DNA of 64,000 bases, taken from Micrasema longulum. Its lineage: Eukaryota; Arthropoda; Insecta; Trichoptera; Brachycentridae. A program made the translations under genes and the position numbers. Below are positions 1 to 11,110 of this stretch, one piece after another; the first letter of the stretch is position 1, and each line of letters starts with the position of its first letter. The stretch lies in the NCBI GenBank assembly GCA_022494885.1, contig JAGVSM010002697.1, positions 1-64,000 of the forward strand, given 5' to 3'. The notes beneath the pieces are model-generated. The model searched no databases and was not told the DNA's origin. It saw only the letters and a program-made list of their open reading frames with translations.

Positions 1-185
1 AGTGAGTAAAGTGGTCACTTAAACGAGCCAAAGACAGGTCATAAGCCCTGTAAAAGCCTAGAATATCTTATTCCCTTCTCAAAAAAAAATTCCCTCTCTA
101 TTGCTACAAATTTAGATATGAATAGGCCAGTCTGCACGCGTTTGGATATGCTCAAAACATTGTTAAAATTATCAAACGTAAATTG
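1..185 (+). repeat. Repeat family E, copy cut by window edge
   Basis: Shares the core CACTTAAAC..AGCC.A.GACAGGTCATAAGCCCTGT and the downstream CTCAAAACATTGTT block with at least ten other places in this window (for example 4521, 44498, 46791, 63460). It is non-coding. Function unknown; part of the family overlaps the 3' UTR type seen after LINE K copy 3. The left end lies outside the window. Confidence 0.7.
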
Positions 186-369
186 ATTACATTTCTAGAT
201 TAAAATGAATAGTCGAGATCGTAGAACAACGACGTATGTGATTTTCTTCACCTTTACTTGAGAGCGGTTTATATATTTTTTTGACACTTTATGTCACAAT
301 TTTATACGTGCAAAATGATTCCATTTGATACTTGGGTTATTTATATATAACCTTTTAATATCAAATACA

Positions 370-1125
370 AAAGAAAGTCAATGTCGCATTTTTCGCACAT
401 CCGTCGTTCTACGATCCCGACGAAATGATCAGGTCATCTTCCTTACCGAGTACGCTATGGCTAAGCCGGTCAGCTCTGTGCCTTTCCAAGTCCCTCGCCT
501 TCACTTTATCCATAGTGTAATGTCTCTCGCCTTTCTAGGGTCAAACCTTCACAGGTACGAACCGCATATAAATGTCAGTCGCATTGCACAGACATTATCG
601 ACCATCGCAGGCACAAGTCAGGGCAGACAGCAATTGAGATCATCGCGGCCACGATTGATAAGAGCTGTTCTTTAACTTCAACTTGTCCGAGTGGTGAACG
701 GGCGGATAGTCAAGAAATCCACTTATGTTCAGGAGATGAAGGAACAATTCTCACGCACTATGCAAACAGCGTTATCACCACATAACGAGCGTTATCGGGA
801 TTTGTCACAGAACAGAAACACTTAACACGTGGAGTATTTATTTTTGTTTGGAAACATATAAATGTCGAGTTTAATTTTTTTCGGTTTCGTTTCGAATTTC
901 GAACACTCAACGGTCGCCGGTAAGAAGCGTGTTCTCCCAGCAAACTTTGACATTAGCAAAGCGTGGGAAGGGTGAATGGCTCTCGAGCTACGACGCGTGC
1001 GCTCTCCGCGAGCGTTTTCGATAAACTATCGGCCGTTAGGCCATTCAGACTTCAGACAACCTGCGAGACTGACTCACAACTTGCTGCACCCCCTCTCCCC
1101 CCGAACCTGCAGGCTTTTTACGTAC
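370..1125. promoter_or_regulatory. CpG-rich block, possible promoter or 5' exon
   Basis: This stretch is visibly richer in G+C and in CpG than the surrounding AT-rich DNA, most of all at 950-1050 (CGACGCGTGCGC, CTCCGCGAGCG). It holds a donor-like CCGGTAAGAAG near 918-927 and an acceptor-like pyrimidine run followed by GCAG near 1090-1111, both on the plus strand. A 116-codon frame at 325-675 shows no family I recognise. CpG retention in a decayed landscape suggests either a promoter with an untranslated exon or a young insertion. No repeat copy of it was seen elsewhere in the window. Confidence 0.3.
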
Positions 1126-1620
1126 ATTGATATGGAAAGCGACAGTTGTTAGCAACGAAGATAATAAAACAACGCCACTCGTGCAAAAAATAAAACCATT
1201 CAAAGAAAGCAATTTAAAATAAAATATATTTGAATATCACCTTTTAAAAACTGCGTGGAAATTAACCAGCTTTGTTTTTTAAATATTTTTAGTGACCGTG
1301 TCAACTCAACAGATCCTGTCTTCTTTGCTCGAGTTATCAAATATCAGGGAGTTTAAAATAAATGCATTTAGTATAAATCACCTGTTGAATGTTCACGTTA
1401 ATAAAGGAAGAAAATACACTTTTCAAAAGCTTGTAAGTTTCTTTTAAACATAAGGCTAAGTCGCCTTGCATTTAGACTCGTTTCTTGTATAAGACGATTT
1501 TAATAAAATAATAAATACACTGGGCTTTGTTACACAGCTAATATAAAAAGAATGTTCCTAGCTTTCTACATATAAACCTATAAAAAAAAAACGAATATGA
1601 GATATGACTTATTTTCAACT
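1126..1620. other. AT-rich DNA without recognised content
   Basis: No coding frame, repeat or structured element could be supported here. Confidence 0.5.
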
Positions 1621-1740
1621 TGTCCGGTTCGTATTTTAACGGTCAGCGCGTTTGCCTACCATGCAAAAGGTCTTGAGTTCGATTCTCAACATGGTTGACA
1701 TGAATATTATAAAAATATTTCATTCAAAAATGTGTATTTG
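1621..1740 (+). mobile_element. tRNA-derived SINE, family B, 5' part
   Basis: A degraded tRNA-like head: a diverged A-box region (AACGGTCAGCGCGTTTGCC) and a B-box-like GAGTTCGATTCTC, followed by the family B body start CATGGTTGACATGAA. The rest of the body is missing. The same head is found in better copies at 11851-12123 and 25092-25389 on the other strand. Confidence 0.65.
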
Positions 1741-2270
1741 TATACTGTAGTATTTTATAATTATTAAACTGGCAACAAATGCGTAAGACTTATCTTATCC
1801 TCCTATTTTTTAATCTTAGACCACCGCTGTTAATATACCATTGGAGGGCATAATGGATATAATTTTTAATTTATCAATAAAAACGGAATGGGAAAGATGG
1901 TGAATATTTGATATTCTCATCGAAACAATAAATAAGTATTTTTATTTTTGACTCAATAAATTTTTGAAAGCAGGTCACAAAATTACGTTGAAAAATCTAC
2001 TCCTGTAATCAATGAATTTGTGCGGTAAATGTCATTGAAATAACGACATTTTAGGTATAGAAATTATTCATTAATTTATTGGTCAAGTCGTATCATTCGG
2101 TAACCCAAGGCGTATTCGGTCGGTTGCTGCCAAATATGGGTAAAAGTGGTTATTGACCCGGTAAAAGCAACCTTAAAGATTTTGCAGCATTAAAATAACA
2201 TTTAAAATCTACCAGTTTCAAATTCTTATTTTTCATATCCGCCACTTTTCGCCAAATACAGCAGAAAAGT
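1741..2270. other. AT-rich DNA without recognised content
   Basis: No supported gene or repeat. The part after 2100 becomes more GC-rich and leads into the block at 2271. Confidence 0.4.
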
Positions 2271-2425
2271 CGTCATTGACGGCCTTCTAAGACGGCGGGA
2301 ACCGCAGGTGTGAAGATGAGGCATCTTCGTTAAGCCTCATCTGAGGCATTCGCAGAATGCGTCGAAGCCAGGTTCCAAGCCGTACGCCCTAGATGTTCGT
2401 TATAGGAGACTTCTGCGTCCATTCA
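2271..2425. other. GC-richer block with a 9-bp stem hairpin
   Basis: The sequence AGATGAGGC at 2314-2322 is exactly complementary to GCCTCATCT at 2334-2342, giving a short hairpin with an 11-base loop. The block is more GC-rich than its surroundings and no frame in it gave a recognisable protein. It could be an unrecognised repeat, a regulatory patch, or a decayed exon. Confidence 0.3.
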
Positions 2426-2484
2426 TGGACTTCAATGTCAAAACCAAGTTTAAAGTAGAATTAGATATTACAAAAAAAAAACAT

Positions 2485-3015
2485 TGATTTTTAAGGGTAG
2501 CATGAAATTCTTCTTCTTAGGACCTTTTCCGGTGGACTTTTTCCTATTCTGAAGAGCCACTCTTTTTATTCAACTGGGAATTTACTTTTGGAAGAATTAA
2601 CAATATCTTGAGGTAGCTTATTGTGGCATCGAGGTCCTATAAAGCTTGAGTGTCGTTGGGCAAATATTGCCTTCATTTAAGAAACCGCAAGACTTTCTTT
2701 AGTTATAACTATGGTTCTTTTGGAGTGTATTTTAAGTATTTAACATTTTTTATCATGGATATCTTTTCACAGGATCATTATAAATAACTATCTCACATTC
2801 AAAACATTTAATTTCCTAAATAGTAGTTCTGAATGATACTGACATTTAAATTTTTAAAAAAGATTCTTATAATTGCTTTTTAAACTTTAATTAGTGGATC
2901 AAGTATAAATATATTGGCGCCACCCCAGTCTTCTTGACCAAATTCAATCAGGCTTCGGCAGAGTGCAAAATATACATTTCGTAGAAGTTTCAAGTTGAGA
3001 GCATTCCTTAAAATT
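2485..3015 (-). mobile_element. Non-LTR retrotransposon RT C-terminal remnant
   Basis: On the minus strand the translation carries the typical end of a jockey/CR1-type reverse transcriptase: LLRNVYFALCRSLIEFGQ, then WGGAN, and further down SFIGPRCHNKLPQDI. These correspond to the thumb region and the C-terminal 'P..(W/F)N.LP' motif of the group. Frameshifts and stops interrupt it, so it is a dead fragment. Clade is inferred only. Confidence 0.65.
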
Positions 3016-3023
3016 TTAAAACC

Positions 3024-3055
3024 GTAAATAAAATAAAATAAAATAAAATAGAATA
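3024..3055. repeat. (AAAAT)n simple repeat
   Basis: About five units of AAAAT, ending in a variant unit. It sits at the 5'-truncated side of the LINE remnant, so it may mark a neighbouring insertion tail rather than that element's own tail. Confidence 0.8.
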
Positions 3056-3660
3056 AGTTTTAAAAATATTTTTAACCGTTTTCATTGTAATGATGTAGAT
3101 CCATCATTTTATTATTGTTAAATGGATCCCCCTATAAAAAAAAAATCTGTTTCGTCTATAGCCAACATTAAGATGATTTTTGTTTTTGATGGAGTTTAAT
3201 AATAGTTTTTCTGATAATCAATACATCAAAAAGGGGTCATATTTTCAAAATGTAACCCAAATTGACAAGGTTCATTCCTGTGGCGACATAATATTGATCA
3301 ACGTATTTCATCACAAGAACAGTCTAATAAATTATTCATACATTTTTGTATGGCTCCAGTATGCGTTAGGGACAATTCGGAAACATTCATAGCTGGTTAA
3401 AAATTTCGTACAAACCTTAGAAACACTTGTGACTATAGAAAATTAGCATTTCAACTATATGTACGCAACGCACCTTTACATTATTCCAAGGGAATTCATC
3501 ATCAATTTATTCAAAACAAAGAACTGCATATTAATTGGAGAATAATTAATAAGCTCGATAGAACACTCGAAAATTTTGACCTAAAATTAAGTAAAAAATA
3601 CTACAAATATGAAACGAATATTTGATTGAGAAAAAAACAATTTTCCGACGATGAGAAGGA
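3056..3660. other. AT-rich DNA without recognised content
   Basis: A 70-codon frame at 3180-3392 is not distinguishable from chance in this composition. Nothing else supported. Confidence 0.5.
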
Positions 3661-3666
3661 CACGCA

Positions 3667-3765
3667 GATCATCATCCTCATCATCAATTTCATATTGGCG
3701 CCCAGTGGTTCATAGGGCACTGAATTTGTACGCTAATTGCAGCGAATTTAGATAATTTTCTTTCC
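3667..3765 (-). mobile_element. SINE family B, 3' tail fragment
   Basis: Matches the 3' end of family B in reverse orientation: an ATC-rich tail, then GGTTCATAGGGCACTG and GCTAATTGCAGCG. The tRNA-like head is absent, so this is a 5'-truncated or eroded copy. Confidence 0.6.
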
Positions 3766-4342
3766 ATACCAAATCATTCTAAACAAATTAAGCTCAGTTC
3801 TCTCCGTTAGTTTGATTTCAACTAAATGCCAATCAATTTAACCATCTTTTTGATATATTTAATACTTCGCCTGCAAAAATGAAAATTATGTTAAGTACAA
3901 TGTAATAAGTTACCAGTTAAATAAATATTTAAATTAGTCACTCCCTTGCTACTAAATTATTATAGTGGTGAAATAACTTTTCTATTTTTGTTAATATAAA
4001 TATGTGCATATGCTTTTAATTTTTTTCTTTCTTTTTTTTACTCTTTCAGATATATTACATTACACACTGTTTCAAGTAAATTACGATCTTTTGAATTACT
4101 TCTACCATGACTTCTTATATATGTTTTACCAACTTATTTTTTTAACCTATGTACTCGTATAACTGCTACCTATTTTTTTTTATAAACTTAATTATGTATT
4201 ATGTTTTAATATTATAATTATTTATTATAATTAAAATGCAGTTCCAGTAGTCAGTAGAAAAACTCAATATATTAGGTTTTAGATAAGCAAGTTTGTATTG
4301 TAAAAGCCCTATGGGCGAATAATGTATATTTGAAAAAAAAAA

Positions 4343-4495
4343 TGCAAGGTTAAATGATTTATCTTGTGCTTCAAATGCCAGTCCAGGAACAATTAAACAT
4401 TGCAGTGCAGATTAACCATAAAACCAATATTTCACGTCCACTCTTCAAAGGATCGAACCGAGGACCTCAAGCGTGGTAGGCCACCTCTACCAGAA
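4343..4495 (-). mobile_element. SINE family B, diverged copy
   Basis: Reverse-strand copy with the body blocks TTGTGCTTCAAATGCCAGTC and a head holding the complement of a B-box (GGATCGAACCGAGGACCTC). The ATC tail is lost. Diverged, thus old. Confidence 0.6.
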
Positions 4496-4520
4496 TATAA
4501 TATTCTGTAATAACATAGAC

Positions 4521-4665
4521 AGAATGGTTAATGTTTCACAGTTTGTAAAGTAGTCACTTAAACAAGCCAATGACAGATCATAAGCTCTGTTAATGCCTAG
4601 ACTTCCATATTCCCTTCTCAAAAATGCTTTTTATTGCAACAAATTTAGATCTAAATAATTTGTAT
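4521..4665 (+). repeat. Repeat family E copy
   Basis: Begins with AGAATGGTTAATGTTTCACAG and continues through the family core with GACAGATCATAAGC and CTTCCATATTCCCTTCTC. Same orientation as the copy at the window start. Confidence 0.7.
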
Positions 4666-5145
4666 TTAGTATTCAACATTGTAATATTTATTTAGTTAAT
4701 TAGATTTGTAGGAAATAATGAAGCTGGAGTGTGTTGTTTAAATATTATATAACAGTTGGCAGCCTAAATAAAGTCTATGATCAACCGAATAAAGTATTTT
4801 TATTATTACTTTTTTATAAAAAAAATAAATTAAGCATATGTTACTAATCTATGAATAAGCTTATTATTACTAACCGTATTTTGCTGAAAATGTCTTCAGG
4901 GAAAACGTAGTATGTCTACGTTATTATATTACTAATTACTATGAATATTAAAGGTTATATTGCCGGCAGCAGAGAAAGCTCTTTCGGCTCAACGTTCGTG
5001 AGCGTATAGACTTTAGGACAAATGTAAATGTAAAATTCATCCCTAGGCATCCCCCAAATAATTCATGTAGGTAGTAGGTAGTCATATATATTTTTTTGGT
5101 ATAATTTTATACTATAATAATATGGAACTGATGCAGGATATTGGT
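4666..5145. other. AT-rich DNA without recognised content
   Basis: No gene or repeat copy could be supported. Confidence 0.45.
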
Positions 5146-5150
5146 GAATC

Positions 5151-5223
5151 GATCCCGCAAATTCCACTGGATCCCGCACACGCTATCTCGCTGTGAGCGG
5201 GATCAGAAAATCATGCGGGATCC
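5151..5223. repeat. Nested palindrome cluster of GATCCCGC sites
   Basis: Two direct GATCCCGC units (5151-5158 and 5170-5177) are followed by two inverted units (5197-5204 and 5215-5222). The pair GGATCCCGCA at 5169-5178 and TGCGGGATCC at 5214-5223 is a perfect 10-bp inverted repeat, and 5151/5197 is a perfect 8-bp one. The spacing suggests a cruciform or multi-site binding region, or the remnant of a palindromic element. Confidence 0.6.
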
Positions 5224-5589
5224 TGGCATTTCAGTATACCGAGATAGAAAGCCATAGTTGTATATAATTCAGGAAGAAAATACGGGAATACCTTTGTTTG
5301 ATGAAAAGTCTGACCGCGTTTCTTCTTAAAATTTAGCTATAAAAAATTAGGTAATTTTTACAAATATTCTCATAAAACTTTTATTTTCAACGCTGATATC
5401 AATAGTTTCTACGCATTCAATAATTACATTAATATACCTTTTTTGCATAATTTTGTTGAAATCTAAGTCTGGGCGGATGACGAATACAGTTCTGTGTGTG
5501 AAATGAAACCAGAAACCTGGACGAGTGTTGTCGACTTGGGTGTTGTATTAATCTCTGGTAAAAATCTAGAAATCGAATGAAGAAAAGTC

Positions 5590-5835
5590 CGTCACGTAGT
5601 GTAGTCGATAGGCCGATCGCCTACCATGTTTGAGGTCCTGGGTTCGATTTCGGGAAATGTCGACATGAAATATTGGTTGAGAATATGGTTTTGTTTTACA
5701 TTCCAATATTCCATTGTTCCTGGACCGGTTCCCTCGACGTTAGTCTGATCACCTTACATTTCTGTAATAGATGAATATACGCTGCATTAACTTAACAAAT
5801 GGATTACCTTATGCACCATCAGGTGTTGATAAAGG
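5590..5835 (+). mobile_element. SINE family B, near full-length, diverged
   Basis: Plus-strand copy. Head: GTCACGTAGTGTAGTCGATA (A-box region) and GGGTTCGATTTCG (B-box). Body: a CCTGGACCGGTTCCC block, GTCTGATCACCTTAC and the 3' block TTATGCACCATCAGG. The terminal ATG/ATC tail is replaced by other sequence. Confidence 0.7.
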
Positions 5836-6202
5836 TAACTGCATGGCCATCTTTTGAATACAAACCCTTAAATATTATGTTATTTTTATTGTTGATAATT
5901 TTAGGATGTACTAAATTATAAAATTAAAACAAAAATTTACGATTCATTGCGTAAACATGTTTTCAATTTTTTATTTATTTATTTAACTTTATATATAAAA
6001 TATAAATAACACATTGGTAGGCTAATTGCCAAATAACAATTTATTTAAACCAACTAATAAAATATTAGTGCCAATTATATATTTTAAGTTTAAAGGTGTT
6101 TTCAATAGAAGAAAATAAGTAAAGATATACAAAAATACAAATAACAATATTTGTAAATAAATTACATGAACTCAATGCTAGTAGGTACTGAAGTATGTAG
6201 TA

Positions 6203-6405
6203 AGACAGGCGTTGTGGCGCAGTTGGTTAGACGACCGACTGTGAAACTGGCGTCGTGGGTTCGATTCCCGCCAGCTGTAAGAAAAAAATCCATGAAAGAT
6301 TTTCTTCTCAATTGATCTGGGTGTTGTGGTGAATTTTTCAATACCCCCTCTTTCCCACCTACTGACAAGCTTCTAAAATAGAAGCTTAGCGGTTTATTCA
6401 TTTAA
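6203..6405 (+). mobile_element. SINE family A, tRNA-derived
   Basis: The head is tRNA-like: A-box TGGCGCAGTTGG at 6215-6226 and B-box GGTTCGATTCC at 6258-6268, spaced as in a tRNA. The body runs through TGATCTGGGTGTTGTGGTG and TACTGACAAGCTTCTA. A second copy lies at 47088-47297 in the other orientation. RNA polymerase III would read it from the internal A and B boxes; mobility would depend on a LINE reverse transcriptase. The tRNA of origin is uncertain; the start resembles Asn tRNA. Confidence 0.8.
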
Positions 6406-8330
6406 AAATATTTAAAAAATGAATTTGAAACAAGCTTAATCAAAAGTTAATATTTTACTAGAAATACTTATTTATTATTTTTATTAATGATGTTATTATA
6501 ATAACATATTACTGTCAGCTGTCAGTAATGTAAATAGATACGAGATGAAAACGTATTTCATAGATTACAAATTAATAATTTACCTACGTTTATTTTAATA
6601 ACTACGGTAATAGGTTATAATCGATTATAAGTACAATAAAATGACAATGGATCCATAAAATTTATGTTTGGTTAGGTATTAAGTTATTTTCTTTGAAAAG
6701 TCAATAAATAGGTTGCCGTAATAAACATTACATTAATGATAGGTGGGGCATGAAACACAACCCACATAAACTCAAGTATCTATTTCTATTGCTAAAAATA
6801 ATTTATTTAGATGTGTTAGTTGTTGGTGCATGTGTGTGAATGTGCACCTGAGAATTATAAAGACTGCGGTGAGTCAAAATATGTCGATTTTGCAGTTCAG
6901 TTAAAAAAATGCCCCTGGGCATATTTGAAAAAAAACATTTATATGATCTTAAAAGCAAAAATATAACATTATAGCATCCACTTTAATGTTTTTTTTTAAA
7001 TTTATTTATATGACATTTTGTACGTTAGCAAGCTATGTGTCATATGGCAATTTCGTTCAAATAATCAGTATAAGAAAAAGTGTGGAAAATGTACGATTCA
7101 ATACCGTCTTATCTATCTATTTAAACGAGAATATATAAAAGGCAATGTACGTATGTGTGTCCTCGTGTATAGATTAAATAACTACTGGACAGATTTACGT
7201 ACGGTTTTTTTTCAAAATTATGGGCTTTGCGCTGGGTATTTTTATAGTTCTTAAAATCTTTAATTTAATCCCTGGAAAAAGTTAGAAGCGTTAATGTTAT
7301 ATTCATCGACCACCAGGGTTGGCATATACTAAAAAATGGGGAGAATGTCATTTATTTTTTAATGTTTGTATTTGAATGTTTACAAACAACATTTGTTCTT
7401 TTCTTAAATTCCATGTAATTTCCACCCATTATGTATTTGTACTGGATTTTCGATAATGCTTAAATAATATTAACTGATATTTAATACATTTTTAAAAATC
7501 ATATTCCTGCATGAAATGCACCCCTTTTGGTAAGAAGAGAGGAGTTTGACATTTGCAAAAATAATTCTAGATTTGAAAATGAAATATTTCAAGTTTTAGA
7601 ATTCAATCATACATACGTTCCTAGTTACCTAAATACCAATGAAAAATTACAATATCTTTCTTACGTTTATCCAAACGGTTTTTACCCGCTTTTATGACAC
7701 AATCAGGCATTTTTGTTTCAAATTAAATGATAGGCTCACATCAACACCTGGCTGACAGTTAAAGAACAACTAAATTTTCGATATCAAACTTTCAATTTTG
7801 TTCGTTTAATCTGTACACGAGTATATACTTAAATGTATCAAAAGCAAAGTATTTGCCCAGGCAACCGAACCAGGTCAGTTCGTTATTCCATACATTTTAT
7901 TGTACATATTTACGAATAAAGAATATATTGTGTTTTATTTTAACAATAGGGTATTTACCCTTGAAATGAATTATATGTACGCCCTTAATTATTTATATTT
8001 ATAATTATACAAAAAAAACAAAAACTCCGATTTTTGCATATGTAACGAAACTATAATAAACCAAATATAAATCTTTGACATATTTATTATCACATATCAG
8101 CTGTTGCTCTGCAGTACAAGGCAGAACATTATTTCAGAATTGCACTAATAAAATAATTATTGTTGAGCTATTTGAATTCTATCATGTGTGATAAATAATA
8201 ACAAAGAATCGTAACTTGATAATTTATGGTATAATAATATATATATTTAATATTTTTTATAGTTAAGAACATAGTTAACAATCAAGTTTATAAACGAAAC
8301 AGGCGTGAATCAAAATTTAGGTTTGAAACG
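6406..8330. other. Long AT-rich stretch without recognised content
   Basis: Nearly 1.9 kb with no supported repeat or exon. A 78-codon frame at 7018-7254 has no recognisable similarity and no flanking splice context that stands out. Confidence 0.5.
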
Positions 8331-8334
8331 ATAA

Positions 8335-8525
8335 CTTTTTTTTTCAAATAAATTTTTGCGTTCTCATGATTTACCTAAATATTTCATTTTGGTGACCATT
8401 TTCAACGATTTGTAAATAACTCACTATTAGAAAATACGAATTAAGTTAGGGTAGAGTGGAATTCGAACCACGGATCTTTTAGCCGTGAGTCAGAGACACT
8501 AGCCACGGGACCACAAACTGATCAA
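8335..8525 (-). mobile_element. SINE family D copy
   Basis: Reverse-strand copy of a tRNA-derived SINE. The head complement reads ATTCGAACCACGGATC (B-box complement) and GCCACGGGACCACAA. The body has AACTCACTATTAGAAAA and CCTAAATATTTCATTTTG, ending in a T-run (a poly(A) tail on the minus strand). Other copies: 25748, 27183, 56812, 58478. Confidence 0.8.
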
Positions 8526-8802
8526 TTATTTATGACTATTTAGTAATTTATGTTCATATTTTTTTTACCTAAATATAGTTTACTCTTTCGGAAATTAAGA
8601 ATAAAAGCAAATTATAACTACTTACAAAAATTATCTAAGGCAGCAATAATAGCAAAATCTTCCTCTTAAAAACGCTTAATGAGTCTCCAAAGATATTATT
8701 TTTTCTCGCGTACGTTTTAGTATCCTGTATTGAGGGTGAAATGATCAATTGTGAATATATGTATCTGATATAGTCATGTAGCCGTGCATTCAAAATAAAT
8801 TA

Positions 8803-9035
8803 AGGATTTAGGTTGTTAAGGGTTGTTGAGCTCGTACTCCAGTCGGAGATTGACAGAAGATGCGATATTGATGTTCAAAGGCGTATTTATTACGTGAATA
8901 AATAAGGAAGTGAAGCAAGAGCGTAGCAGCGATGATGGGATGAACTGACTATACGTGGACGACATGCTTAAGCTGAGTGACTGCGTTTAGCTGACTTGGC
9001 TGGGCTGACTCTTTGGGTTGACTTATTAGGCTTAC
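8803..9035 (+). repeat. LTR-like repeat, copy 1
   Basis: Homologous in reverse orientation to 37682-37905. Shared blocks include GGATTTAG..GTT.AGGGTTG, GAGCTC..ACTCC, GAGATTGACAG, TATTGATGTT, TATTTATTAC and a GACTGACTTGACTGG-rich end. Length and sequence character would fit a solo LTR, but no polyprotein, primer binding site or paired LTR was seen, so the class is open. Confidence 0.4.
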
Positions 9036-10365
9036 TGATGTTACCACAACTTGTGGTCTATTTGTAGGCCACGTACCTTTGTTCTACATGACTTTATGGT
9101 AGGAACAAAGTTAATGTACTTAAAAACTTTGCTCTTATGTAGACGGATGTGCTATGAATAAAACTATTAGTCATGTAGAATACTTGATGACTTGCTTCAT
9201 CGGTCATTGCTCTATATTTCATGTGATTTCATTGCATGTGTGTGTGTCATCGATCTATGGATTATGACCCCCACAGATACATAACATGCTCGATTAACAA
9301 GCATTAGGGGCATGTTGCGACTAGAACATGTTAAGTTAAATTTTAACGACGAAAGGTGTTTCTTTTTATGGTATTTTTTATTCTGATCGATACATTATTT
9401 AAAAAAAATATGTCTTTTAAAAGCATTCAAAATAAAATGCTAGCAAATAAAATGGGCATTTCGTTTTTAAATTCAATATTTTTGTCATGTTTAAATAAAC
9501 TGCCCCCTTAAAAGTTACCTTTCGCTAATGGAGCACTCGGTGAGTACAAAGAAAGTTTGGATATAAATCTTATTCAGAAAAGATTGACTGGACCGGTATA
9601 ATAATAATTCAAATCGAACTTTATTTTTCCATCACGTTTTGCTAAATTATAGCCTTAGAAAACAATACAAGCAGCTTAAAATCTGCACCCACAACTGATG
9701 AAAAAAATGATTTAAATATTGATTAGGTAATTGAAAAAATAACACAAGTATTCTCTAGGTTTAATTAATATATATAAAAAGTTGTGTCCCTACTCAACTC
9801 AGAGCTCTTGACCTCAGAGAATTGGGGATACGCTGTTATTTTTTTGTAATATACATATAAATATATATTTGTATGAATAATAATTTAAAAAAATGTTAAT
9901 GAAACCGATATGAAACACGATGAATCTACTAAAGGACATTGAAAATGCCTTAAATGGTTGTAAAATATTTATTTTTATTTTTAAATTTGAATTAATACGA
10001 CATGAAGAATGAGAAAAGTTTTGAATACCGGAGAATAGGGAGAAATATAGCTATAAATATTATTAAAAGGGGTACTTTCGCTAGTTTTTTTCCATACTTT
10101 CATCCTCTATGACAAAATAAACGGACGATAGTGTAATATTCAAACCATGCATACATAGAAAAACAAAAAATACCATTCATAAATAGGTAAAATGGCGAAA
10201 GTAATGTTTAATTCAATCCAATAAAGCTAAGGCCAATAAATCCAGCCAATGAAACTGTTCATAAAGACTTAGAATGTCTTTCTTCAGTTTTGCATACTCA
10301 TTATCAACTTTTGAAAAACAAAAAAAATAATTTATTTACAATCAAACTGCAAAAATAACAGAACA
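9036..10365. other. AT-rich DNA without recognised content
   Basis: The part 9036-9300 may still belong to the LTR-like repeat (it ends near ACAGATACATAACA). The rest shows no supported feature. Confidence 0.4.
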
Positions 10366-11110
10366 CGTAACGAAACGTAACATCTTTTGTTGTACCCCTC
10401 ATTGCAGTGTTGTTACCATTGAGGGGGATCCTTGAGCCCACCACCCACTCGCAGCTGTTATAGACTCCTGGGGGACTCTCTGTCAGCTGCGAATGGAGGA
10501 AAGTTATTATAAATATTCCTAAGAAATCCAAACTCTTTGGAAATTAAGGAGAGGGAGGAGGATGTATGGACAGAGGCCAACACGTCGTCCCCACCTCTCA
10601 GGACCCTCTTAATGCCTCTGTTTTATTTATTCAAAAATATCTATATCTACAAATAATTTACACACATTAACAAAAATAATGACTTAAAACTATATTAACA
10701 CAGCAAACAGCTAACACAAGAAACATAAATAAAACACGGATATTTACAATAAATGAACGGTTTTGAATAAAGAAGGACTCCTTGGGTGATCAAAGGCAGA
10801 TGATCCAAATACCACCCTAATGAGGGGAGGACAAAACAAGAGATCGTGTGCGTTCCGCTCGAAAGGAAGCACAGTCCCAACTGTATCAGCATCCTACAGG
10901 AACAGTTGCCTGTCCCACCATATTTAACCCATCTAAGCGTCTAAAAATTCGTACTGTTGACCATCGGATCCACATACGCTGGTCGCATGACCCCTGTCAA
11001 AGCATTCGGCATCTCATTTCTGACATCATCCAATAGCACATAGTGCCTTAGGATCTGCTCGGCAAATTGATGGTCATCTCTGCGTCATCTCCAAACACCA
11101 ATAGTCACCA
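10366..11110. other. GC-richer unresolved block
   Basis: Two GC-richer patches (10380-10610 and 10780-11090) separated by AT-rich DNA. Frames at 10304-10531 (minus) and 10848-11036 (plus) look like decayed coding sequence by composition, but I could not assign them to a family. A worn transposable element is the likeliest explanation. Confidence 0.25.

Noticed and set aside
325..675. 116-codon frame in the CpG-rich block as a gene
   Set aside because: Starts in AT-rich DNA, has no recognised domain, and the CpG-rich block extends well beyond the frame.
6215..6268. Genuine tRNA gene
   Set aside because: A and B boxes are present but the sequence continues into a repeated SINE body, a second copy exists at 47088, and acceptor-stem pairing is not seen.
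9025..9115. Hairpin near CCACAACTTGTGG and CTTTGTT..GGAACAAAG
   Set aside because: Arms are short and gapped; inside or next to the LTR-like repeat and not distinct from chance.
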